Assembly: GCF_049994905.1 (NCBI RefSeq)
Contig: NZ_CP188258.1
Location: 496,001 to 560,000 of the forward strand
Length of the DNA: 64,000 nucleotides
Origin: Diaminobutyricibacter sp049994905
GTDB lineage: Bacteria > Actinomycetota > Actinomycetes > Actinomycetales > Microbacteriaceae
Direction of reading: 5' to 3'
Shown: positions 8,444 through 15,302 of the stretch, in pieces
Layout: each line of letters starts with the position of its first letter
Position numbering within the stretch: the first letter of the stretch is position 1
Made by a program: the position numbers and the translations under genes
The notes under the pieces: generated by a model
The model's database searches: none
What the model saw: only the letters and a program-made list of their open reading frames with translations
What the model was told of the DNA's origin: nothing

Positions 8444-9745
8444 GTGGCGACCGACTCGCGTGCCGTGCGCCGCGGGCTTCCCCGGGTGCCCGGCGATCCC
8501 CCCTGGCCGCCCGTTGCTTCCACTGGGCCGGGCGATCCGCCGGTTTCACCCGTCGAGACGCCTGTGCTGCGGGACGATCCGCCTGTGCCGGCCGTCGAGG
8601 CGCCCACACCGGCCGTCGAGGCGCCCGCCGCCGCCCCTGCGCTGCGCCGGGGCCTTCCGCGGGTGACGCCCAGCGAACCACCGGCATCCGTCGGCGCGGC
8701 GGTGGTCACTCAACCGGAGCCAGCGGCGGAGCCGGCAGAGCAGCCGGCAGCGGCGCCTGCGGCAGCGCCGGCCGCAGAGCCAGCGGTGGTTCCCGCGCAG
8801 CCGGTCGTGCGCAAAGCCGAGCCGCGACAGTACGGGCCATACACCAGAGCTCAGTGGGTGGGAGCGGTCGCCGTGAGCGTCGCGGTCCTGGTCCTCCTTG
8901 CCGCGATCGTGGTCGCCCTGGCCCAGTACCTGGTGTCCCTGCCGTCCGTGCGGGACTTCCTCGCGACCTACCCGGGCGCGAATCCGCTCCCCGCCGACGC
9001 GCCCGTCGGCCTTCCGGCCTGGCTGGGCTGGCAGCACTTCCTCAACACCTTCTTCCTGGTCCTCATCGTCCGCTCCGGCCTGCAGGTGAGGCGCGACAAG
9101 AGACCCGCCGCATTCTGGGCGCGTCGAGGCTCACGGCGCCGGATCAGCCTGACGTTGTGGTTCCACCAGTCGCTGGACATCCTCTGGATAGCAAACGGGA
9201 TCGTGTTCGTGATCCTCCTGTTCACCACGGGGCAGTGGATGCGCATCGTTCCGACGTCGTGGGCGGTGTTCCCCAACGCATTGTCCGCAACGCTGCAATA
9301 CCTCACCCTGGACTGGCCGACCGAGAACGGCTGGGTCAACTACAACGCCCTCCAGCAGCTCGCCTACTTCACGGTGGTGTTCGTGGCCGCACCGCTTGCG
9401 ATCATCACCGGAGTGAGGATGAGCGGCGTGTGGCCGAAGCGAGCCGCGACCCTCAACCGGCTCTACCCGGTGGAGTGGGCACGCAGAGTGCACTTTCCCG
9501 TGATGGTCTTCTTCGTGGCGTTCGTCGTCGTGCACGTGGCTCTTGTTCTCACCACCGGCGCTCTGCGCAACCTCAATCACATGTATGCCGCACTCGGGTC
9601 GACAGACCCTCATGCATACGCCGGCAATCCGATCGGCTTCGTGATCTTCGTCCTGTCGCTGGTGGTCATCGGAGCTGCCTGGGTCGCCGCGCGTCCCCTG
9701 GTTCTCGCGCCCATCGCGAGCCTGTTCGGAAAGGTCAGCCGATAA
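8444..9745 (+). CDS. Membrane cytochrome b-like protein with Pro/Ala-rich N-terminus
   Basis: A 433-residue protein. Residues 1-125 are a Pro/Ala-rich, probably disordered tail with the motif RRGLPRV occurring twice (residues about 9 and 68). From residue about 135 there are about five hydrophobic helices, resembling cytochrome b/b6 or formate-dehydrogenase-gamma type diheme proteins. Four histidines sit in or next to helices (H198, H241, H350, H364) and are candidate ligands for two b hemes. The GTG at 8444 begins 3 nt after etfA and the stop is 2 nt before the next acyl-CoA dehydrogenase. Position between etfA and an acyl-CoA dehydrogenase suggests it takes electrons from ETF or the dehydrogenase into the quinone pool; this is inference. 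Confidence 0.75.
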   Translation: MATDSRAVRRGLPRVPGDPPWPPVASTGPGDPPVSPVETPVLRDDPPVPAVEAPTPAVEAPAAAPALRRGLPRVTPSEPPASVGAAVVTQPEPAAEPAEQPAAAPAAAPAAEPAVVPAQPVVRKAEPRQYGPYTRAQWVGAVAVSVAVLVLLAAIVVALAQYLVSLPSVRDFLATYPGANPLPADAPVGLPAWLGWQHFLNTFFLVLIVRSGLQVRRDKRPAAFWARRGSRRRISLTLWFHQSLDILWIANGIVFVILLFTTGQWMRIVPTSWAVFPNALSATLQYLTLDWPTENGWVNYNALQQLAYFTVVFVAAPLAIITGVRMSGVWPKRAATLNRLYPVEWARRVHFPVMVFFVAFVVVHVALVLTTGALRNLNHMYAALGSTDPHAYAGNPIGFVIFVLSLVVIGAAWVAARPLVLAPIASLFGKVSR

Positions 9746-9747
9746 CC

Positions 9748-11535
9748 ATGAACCGCAACGAATCGAAGATCCTGGATCCGGACGATCTCGAATTCATCCT
9801 GTACGACTGGCTGCGGGTCGACGAGCTGACCTCGCTGCCGCGCTTTGCCGAGCACAGCCGCGAGACCTTCGACGAGGTCATCGACCTCACGCGCAGGATC
9901 GCGGAAGAGTACTTCCAGCCGCACAGCCGAGCGTCCGACCTCGATGAGCCGCACCTCGTCGACGGATCGGTCCGCATCGTCGAAGGCGTCAAGACCGCGC
10001 TCGACGCTTTCGCCGGAGCCGGCCTGATCGGCGCGACGATGGACGAGCAGGTCGGCGGGTTCCAGCTGCCCCACGTGGTGTACCGCGCTGCGTCGATGTG
10101 GCTGCAGGCGGCGAACATCGGGACGTCCGCGTATCCCTTGCTGACGACGGCGGCCGCCAATCTGATCCGCACCTATGCCGCACCGGAACTGGTCGAGCGG
10201 TACCTCCCGCCGATGACGGAGGGCCGATGGTTCGGCACCATGAACCTTTCCGAGCCCGGCGTCGGCTCATCGCTCGGCGACCTCGACACGGTGGCGCTGC
10301 GCCAGGAGGATGGGACCTACCGGCTCCGCGGCGAAAAGATGTGGATCTCGGGCGGGGACCACGAGCTCAGCGAGAACATCGTCCATCTCGTGCTCGCGCG
10401 CACCGGTGGGGCGGGAACGAGGGGTCTCTCCCTTCTCATCGTGCCGAAATGGCTCGGCGAGCCGGGAGCGCTGGCGCAGCGGAACGACATCGCGCTCGTC
10501 GGCCTGAACCACAAGATGGGCTTCCGCGGCACGGTCAACACGGCGCTCTCCTACGGATCGGGTGCATACCCGGTGGGTGATGGCGTCGGTGCCGTCGGCT
10601 ACCTCATCGGGGAGGAAGGCCACGGCCTGGCGTACATGTTCCACATGATGAACGAGGCGCGGCTGGCGGTCGGTGCGTCCGCTGCCGCGCTGGCCGAGAC
10701 CGGGTTCCTGCACGCCCGTGACTACGCGATACACCGGGTGCAAGGCCGTGACGTGGCCGCGAAAGATCCGTCGCTTCCGCCGGTTCCGATCATCCGGCAT
10801 CCGGATGTGCGCCGGATGCTGCTGGAAGCGAAAGCCTACGCCGAGGGCTCGATAGCGCTCGTGCTCTACACGACCCGGCTGCTCGATCTGGCGCACGCCG
10901 GCACGGACGGCACGGCGCGTGCGAACGCCGATCTCCTCGTGGACGTGCTCACTCCGATCGCCAAGAGCTGGCCGTCGCAATGGGGCGTGGAAGCCGATGA
11001 CCTCGCCATCCAGGTTCACGGTGGGAGCGGATATGTGCGCGACTTCCCGGTCGAGCAGTTCTATCGCGACAACCGGCTGAACGCCATCCACGAAGGGACA
11101 CACGGCATCCACGCGCTCGACCTGCTGGGCCGCAAAGTGCGGCTCGCCGACGGCGCCGGGTTCGCCCTGCTGGTGGATGCGATGACGGACACAGCCCGTC
11201 GGGCGGACGAGCTGGGTAACGGCCTCGCGCCCCTGCTCGCGGTCCGCATCGAGCGGCTCGCGCAGATCACCCGTGCCCTGTGGGCTGAGGGCGACCCCGT
11301 GAGCGCACTGGTCAACGCGAGCGAGTACCTCGAAGCGGCCGGCGACCTGGTCGTCGCGTGGCTCCTGCTCGACCAGGTGGTGGCACTCGAGGGTAGGACC
11401 GATCCGTTCGCGGAGGGCAAGCGGCTGACGACCCGGTTCTTCTTCCTGCATGTGCTGCCCCGGGCCGACGCGCAACTGGACCTGCTCGCTTCGGGCGACA
11501 GGATGCTGGCCGACCTCGACGAGTCGCTCATTTAG
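9748..11535 (+). CDS. Long acyl-CoA dehydrogenase with C-terminal extension (DmdC/FadE5-like)
   Basis: A 595-residue acyl-CoA dehydrogenase, about 200 residues longer than the short-chain type, matching the subgroup that includes 3-methylmercaptopropionyl-CoA dehydrogenase and FadE5. Seen are GTMNLSEPGVGSSLGDLDTV (flavin loop), VHGGSGYVRDFPVEQFYRDN, and NAIHEGTHGIHALDLLGRK, where the Glu of HEGT is the presumed catalytic base. After about residue 460 comes the helical C-terminal domain of this subgroup. The ATG at 9748 follows the cytochrome b stop by 2 nt, so the two are co-translated. The substrate is unknown; branched or unusual acyl-CoAs are typical of the subgroup. Confidence 0.9.
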   Translation: MNRNESKILDPDDLEFILYDWLRVDELTSLPRFAEHSRETFDEVIDLTRRIAEEYFQPHSRASDLDEPHLVDGSVRIVEGVKTALDAFAGAGLIGATMDEQVGGFQLPHVVYRAASMWLQAANIGTSAYPLLTTAAANLIRTYAAPELVERYLPPMTEGRWFGTMNLSEPGVGSSLGDLDTVALRQEDGTYRLRGEKMWISGGDHELSENIVHLVLARTGGAGTRGLSLLIVPKWLGEPGALAQRNDIALVGLNHKMGFRGTVNTALSYGSGAYPVGDGVGAVGYLIGEEGHGLAYMFHMMNEARLAVGASAAALAETGFLHARDYAIHRVQGRDVAAKDPSLPPVPIIRHPDVRRMLLEAKAYAEGSIALVLYTTRLLDLAHAGTDGTARANADLLVDVLTPIAKSWPSQWGVEADDLAIQVHGGSGYVRDFPVEQFYRDNRLNAIHEGTHGIHALDLLGRKVRLADGAGFALLVDAMTDTARRADELGNGLAPLLAVRIERLAQITRALWAEGDPVSALVNASEYLEAAGDLVVAWLLLDQVVALEGRTDPFAEGKRLTTRFFFLHVLPRADAQLDLLASGDRMLADLDESLI

Positions 11536-11542
11536 TGAAGCC

Positions 11543-12574
11543 ATGCAGCAACGCATTGGCCGGGTGACGACGACCGACGGGACGGAGCTGGCGTACGCTT
11601 CTGTCGGCGAAGGCCGGCCGGTGGTGTATGTCTCGGGCTGGCTCAGCCATCTGCAGTTGAGCTGGGAGCTGCTGGAGGAGCGCGCCTTCTACGAGGGCCT
11701 GGCGGAGGGATGCCGGCTCGTGCGGTACGACCGGGCCGGATGCGGACTGTCCGGGCCGTCGACGCGGCCCCCGTCGATGGCGCAGGAGCTCGCCCAGCTG
11801 GCCGCGGTCGTGGCCACGGTCGGCCCGGAGCCGTTCGATCTCGTCGGAACATCGCTGGGCGCGTTGGTCGCCGTGGCCTGGGCGGCCGAGCATCCGGAGA
11901 CCGTGCGGCGACTCGTGCTCTACGGGGGCTGGGCGTCGGGCGCGGAGATCTCCCCGCCCGATGTGCGCGACCACGTGCTGGGTCTGGTCGAGTCGCACTG
12001 GGGGCTCGGCTCCGACGTGCTGACGGACATCTTTGCTCCGGATGCCCGTGCCTCGACACGCGCAGAGTTCGGCCGGTACCAGCGAGCCTCCTCGTCTGCA
12101 GCCACGGCTCGGGCGCTGCTGTCGCTGAGCTACGAACTTGACGTCAGCGATCTGCTCCCTGATGTGCGCGTTCCGACACTGGTGGTGCACCGGGAGAAGG
12201 ATCGCGCCGCACCCGTCGCGCAGGCCGAAGTGCTCGCCGCCGGAATCGCCGGCGCGCAACTCGTGGTGCTGCCCGGCCGCTCGCACCTGCCGTACGTGGG
12301 CGACACGGACCAGCTTGTAGCGACCATCCGGCGCTTTCTCGACCTGCGAGCGTTACGAGGCGGCGTCGCCCGGCTGACAGTCCGGCAGACCGAGGTCGCC
12401 GCACTTATCAGCGCCGGGCGCACGAACCGCGAGATCGCCGCGCAGCTGGGGATCGACGAACGGTCGGCGGAAGGCCACGCCGAGCGCATCCGCCTGCGTC
12501 TCGGCTTCCGCTCCCGGGCCCAGATCGCGGCGTGGTACGCCGCCGAGAACGACGGATCGGCGTCGGCGAAGTGA
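11543..12574 (+). CDS. Alpha/beta-hydrolase fused to LuxR-type DNA-binding domain
   Basis: A 343-residue two-domain protein. Residues 1-270 form an alpha/beta-hydrolase with nucleophile elbow GTSLGA (Ser about 104), a candidate acid in HREKDRAAP and the histidine in PGRSHLPYVGD, so the triad looks complete. Residues about 280-335 form a LuxR/GerE helix-turn-helix: LTVRQTEVAALISAGRTNRE then IAAQLGIDERSAEGHAERI. Such proteins are thought to use the hydrolase fold as a ligand sensor. It starts 7 nt after the acyl-CoA dehydrogenase on the same strand and is therefore the probable regulator of the acyl-CoA cluster, perhaps sensing an ester or acyl compound; that role is inferred. Confidence 0.85.
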   Translation: MQQRIGRVTTTDGTELAYASVGEGRPVVYVSGWLSHLQLSWELLEERAFYEGLAEGCRLVRYDRAGCGLSGPSTRPPSMAQELAQLAAVVATVGPEPFDLVGTSLGALVAVAWAAEHPETVRRLVLYGGWASGAEISPPDVRDHVLGLVESHWGLGSDVLTDIFAPDARASTRAEFGRYQRASSSAATARALLSLSYELDVSDLLPDVRVPTLVVHREKDRAAPVAQAEVLAAGIAGAQLVVLPGRSHLPYVGDTDQLVATIRRFLDLRALRGGVARLTVRQTEVAALISAGRTNREIAAQLGIDERSAEGHAERIRLRLGFRSRAQIAAWYAAENDGSASAK

Positions 12575-12653
12575 GGTAGTTCTACGCCTGACGGGCGGCA
12601 CGGGCGTCGCGCACGCTGGTAGTGATCGACGACGAGCCAACCCTGGAGTAGAC

Positions 12654-13312
12654 ATGGACGACACGAGCACCGCGACCCTGCCGGAGACCGGATTCGAACT
12701 GCACAGCGGCCGGGGCCCCTTCAATGCTCGGTTCTTCCGGGCGATGGGCCCGTACCTGGAACGCCGCCTGCACAGCCGAAAGCAGCTCGTGTTCGCCGGA
12801 CTGCCGCAGGAGGTCGTCGAGATCGGATCAGGGGTGGGGGCCAACCTCCGCTACCTCGTGGCCGACTCGTCGCCATCGAACCCAATCGCTACATGCACGG
12901 CCGGCTTCGCGCCGAGGCGAGCCGCTACGGCCTGGAGCTCGACCTGCGCGAACGCATGGCCGAGAAGACGGGCCTGCCCGACCAGAGTGTCGACAGCGTG
13001 ATCTCCTCGCTGGTGCTGTGCTCCGTGAAGGAGCCGGATGCCGTCCTGGCTGAGATCCGTCGCATCCTGAAACCCGGCGGCACGTTTCGTTTCGTCGAAC
13101 ACGTCGTCGCGGAGGACGGCACGCCGACCCGTGCCTCGCAACGACTCCTCCGCCGGCCCTGGGCCTGGACGTTCGAAGGCTGCTCGTGCGAACGCGACCT
13201 GGAAGGGGCCGTGCGTGCAGCCGGCTTCGCCAGCGTCACCGTCGAGCACTATCGGCTCCACACCCCGTTCCTCCCGTTCAACCCTCAGATCGCGGGGATA
13301 GCAGAGGCCTGA
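12654..13312 (+). pseudogene. Class I SAM-dependent methyltransferase, frameshifted
   Basis: The first part (12654 to about 12862) encodes an N-terminus ending in the SAM-binding motif VVEIGSGVGANLRYL. The second part, in another frame from about 12866, continues with RLVAIEPNRYMHGRLRAEA, then VISSLVLCSVKEPDAVLAEI and ILKPGGTFRFVEHV, the post-I, II and III motifs of UbiE/Methyltransf_11 enzymes. Joining the two needs a shift equivalent to one missing base in 12859-12868; the restored protein would be about 219 residues, a normal length. GGAG six nt before the ATG supports the start. As read the first frame would give a 115-residue truncated product. It could be a real pseudogene or a sequence error. 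Confidence 0.82.
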
Positions 13313-13319
13313 GGTGCGA

Positions 13320-13523
13320 TCACTGCGCCCCGCGACGGCGGCGGGCGATCGCTATACCGATCAGCGCCAGGCCGACCACGAGGACGATCGGACCGACGGT
13401 GGCCCATAAAGACGAACCGCTCATCACCGACCCGGGCAGCACGTTGAACCCTTGCAGGGTCCACACCAGCCCGGCACCGGTAAGGATCACTCCGGGAACA
13501 AGGAACGGCCAGATGCGCTTCAC
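13320..13523 (-). CDS. Small two-helix membrane protein
   Basis: A 67-residue protein with two hydrophobic helices (FLVPGVILTGAGLVWTL and ATVGPIVLVVGLALIGIAI) and an Arg-rich C-terminal tail, so a small integral membrane protein. No family function is known to me. The GTG at 13523 has GGCTGAGG just upstream. It is divergent from the PadR gene, and the shared 36-bp promoter/operator makes it the most likely PadR target besides padR itself. Confidence 0.75.
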   Translation of the reverse strand: MKRIWPFLVPGVILTGAGLVWTLQGFNVLPGSVMSGSSLWATVGPIVLVVGLALIGIAIARRRRGAQ

Positions 13524-13545
13524 AAGCCTCAGCCTACGTTGTAGC

Positions 13546-13581
13546 TTGTATTCTACCTAGCCCCTAGGTAGAATACTACCG
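13546..13581. promoter_or_regulatory. Palindromic PadR operator with back-to-back promoters
   Basis: A perfect 13-bp inverted repeat, GTATTCTACCTAG (13548-13560) and CTAGGTAGAATAC (13564-13576), separated by CCC. For the plus strand, TTGTAT (13546-13551) and TAGAAT (13569-13574) are 17 bp apart, and the expected transcription start falls on the padR GTG at 13581, implying a leaderless mRNA. Because the palindrome is symmetric, the minus strand has TAGAAT at 13555-13550 with TAGTAT 17 bp upstream, directed at the small membrane gene. Repressor binding would cover both -10 boxes. The repeat is directly seen; assignment to PadR is inference from position. Confidence 0.75.
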
Positions 13582-13913
13582 TGACCTCGAAGCCTCTGCG
13601 GATGACCATCCCCACCCAGCTCGTGCTGCGCGCTCTGCTGAGCGATCCCGACAGTGAGCTCTACGGCGTCGAGATCGGCACGGCGGCCGGGCTGCCGAGT
13701 GGAACGGTGCATCCGATCCTGGCTCGGCTCGAGGGTCTCGGCTGGGTCACCTCCCGCTGGGAAGACATCGACCCTTCGGTCGAGGGCCGTCCCGCCCGCC
13801 GCTACTACACGATCAGCGGCGATGGTGTGGAGGCAGCCCGAAACGCTTTGGCGAGGGCCTATCAGTCCCGGCGCGTGCCGAACAGGGCAGGGATTCCACA
13901 AGCGGGGCAATGA
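13581..13913 (+). CDS. PadR-family transcriptional regulator
   Basis: A 110-residue winged-helix regulator of the short PadR type. Seen are LVLRALLSDPDSELYGVEIG and GTVHPILARLEGLGWVTSRW, then the wing with GRPARRYYTISGDGVEAARN, all diagnostic. The GTG at 13581 probably coincides with the transcription start (see operator entry). It overlaps the next gene by 4 nt (ATGA). PadR proteins of this size are usually autorepressors; the operator spanning its own promoter agrees. Confidence 0.93.
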   Translation: MTSKPLRMTIPTQLVLRALLSDPDSELYGVEIGTAAGLPSGTVHPILARLEGLGWVTSRWEDIDPSVEGRPARRYYTISGDGVEAARNALARAYQSRRVPNRAGIPQAGQ

Positions 13914-14347
13914 TGAAACACACGGTGGGTGACCAGAAGGGGCTGCCGCTCGCGCCCCCGGCGTTCCCTGCCACGCTCCTCGTCGCGCTGGCGTGCCGCG
14001 TCCTTCCCGGCGGTTCGTGTCGGAATCGGTATCGGCAGGAGTTCAGGGCGGAGCTGTACGGGATGCCCTTCGGGCGTCAGGCCACTCACGCGTTCGGGAT
14101 CGCGGCGTCGTCGTGGTCGCTTCGTTCGGCCATCGCAAGCCCCCAGGGAAAGGGGAGAACCATGCTGACCATTGTCCGGAGCAAACCTCTGCTCTGTCTG
14201 CTGAACGTGCGACACCATTGGCAGCTCCAGAGCACCGAAGACGGTGGCCGCTACCAGGTCTGTAGCAAGTGCGGCAAGGATCGGTTGGATTTCGGTCCCC
14301 TGAACGTCGACTGGAGGGGTCGCAACAAATTCGGAATGTGGCGGTGA
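13910..14347 (+). CDS. Hypothetical protein, PadR-linked; possibly two genes in one frame
   Basis: A 145-codon frame translationally coupled to padR. Residues 1-84 include RYRQEFRAELYGMPFGRQAT, which I associate with short unknown proteins found beside PadR genes in actinobacteria. Residues 85-145 look like a separate small protein: it starts at an internal ATG (14162) preceded by a strong AGGGGAG, carries HHWQLQSTEDGGRYQVCSKC with a CxxC pair, and resembles a small zinc-ribbon-like protein. Either it is a fusion or two adjacent genes that share a frame without an intervening stop. Function unknown. Confidence 0.55.
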   Translation: MMKHTVGDQKGLPLAPPAFPATLLVALACRVLPGGSCRNRYRQEFRAELYGMPFGRQATHAFGIAASSWSLRSAIASPQGKGRTMLTIVRSKPLLCLLNVRHHWQLQSTEDGGRYQVCSKCGKDRLDFGPLNVDWRGRNKFGMWR

Positions 14348-14377
14348 TCGTGCTGCCATGACACCCAACGCGACAGC

Positions 14378-15301
14378 TCAGCTCCGCGCGATGCGAAAGC
14401 CGATGTGGCTCATGCCCGTGTCGATCATCTGCGCACGCCGTGCAGCCGGCCGGTAGCGCTGGCAATAGCTGTCGGCGCAGAGGAACGAGCCGCCCTTCAC
14501 CGTCTTGCGCGGAACACCGAACTGGTCGCCCTCGCCGACGCTGCTCGCGCGAGTGCCTCCCATCGGGTTCTCGGGGATGCAGCACGCATCTCCCTGGTGC
14601 CCTTGGTACCAGTCCGACGTCCACTCCCAGACGTTGCCGGCCAGGTCGAACAGGCCGTAGCCGTTCGGCGGGAACGAGCCGACCGGCGCGGTCGATCCGT
14701 AACCGCGGACCGCGCGCCACGGAAAGTCGCCGTGCCAGTAGTTCGCGAGCGCCTCATCCTGACCCTCCGGTTCATCTCCCCAGGTGAAGCGCGTGCCGTC
14801 GATGCCTCCGCGGGCGGCGAACTCCCATTCGGCCTCCGTCGGCAGGCGCGACCCCGCCCACTCGGCGTAGACTTCGGCATCCTCGTACGCAATATGGACC
14901 ACAGGATGCTCGGCACGGTCGCCGATCGTCGAACCGGCCCCGAACGGCCTGCGCCAGTTCGCACCCGGCGTCCACGCCCACCACTGGCTGATGTGACGAA
15001 GATCGACGGGGCCCGAAGTGCCCGTGAACACCATAGAACCCGGGACCAGATTCTCGGCGGGCGCATCCGGAAAGGCGGCGGGGTCAAGAGGACGCTCGGC
15101 CACGGTGCGATACTTCGTCGCACGCACGAACGCGGCGTACTCCCTGTTGGTCACCGTGGTCGGGCTGATCCAGAACCCTGCCACCCGTACCCGGTGTGCG
15201 GGCGCCTCCTCCGGGTAGTGCGCGTCGGAGCCCATCGTGAAGTCGCCGCCGTCGATCCAGACGTACTCGCGCGAGGCAGACGTCGATTCCTGATTGGACA
15301 G
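14378..15301 (-). CDS. Formylglycine-generating enzyme (SUMF1/FGE family)
   Basis: A copper-dependent oxidase that converts the active-site cysteine of sulfatases to C-alpha-formylglycine. The family start YVWIDGGDFTMGSDAHYPEE, the core RLPTEAEWEFAARGG and GLFDLAGNVWEWTSDWY, and the catalytic GGSFLCADSYCQRYRPAAR are all visible. The two copper-binding cysteines are about C275 and C280. It lies immediately downstream of an arylsulfatase with a modifiable cysteine motif, so enzyme and substrate are in one operon. The start is uncertain: no ATG/GTG/TTG lies at the expected place. A CTG at 15301 with GGAGGGG upstream fits best; an ATG at 15370 would overlap the sulfatase gene by 68 nt and add an implausible tail. 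Confidence 0.9.
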   Translation of the reverse strand: MSNQESTSASREYVWIDGGDFTMGSDAHYPEEAPAHRVRVAGFWISPTTVTNREYAAFVRATKYRTVAERPLDPAAFPDAPAENLVPGSMVFTGTSGPVDLRHISQWWAWTPGANWRRPFGAGSTIGDRAEHPVVHIAYEDAEVYAEWAGSRLPTEAEWEFAARGGIDGTRFTWGDEPEGQDEALANYWHGDFPWRAVRGYGSTAPVGSFPPNGYGLFDLAGNVWEWTSDWYQGHQGDACCIPENPMGGTRASSVGEGDQFGVPRKTVKGGSFLCADSYCQRYRPAARRAQMIDTGMSHIGFRIARS

Positions 15302-15302
15302 C

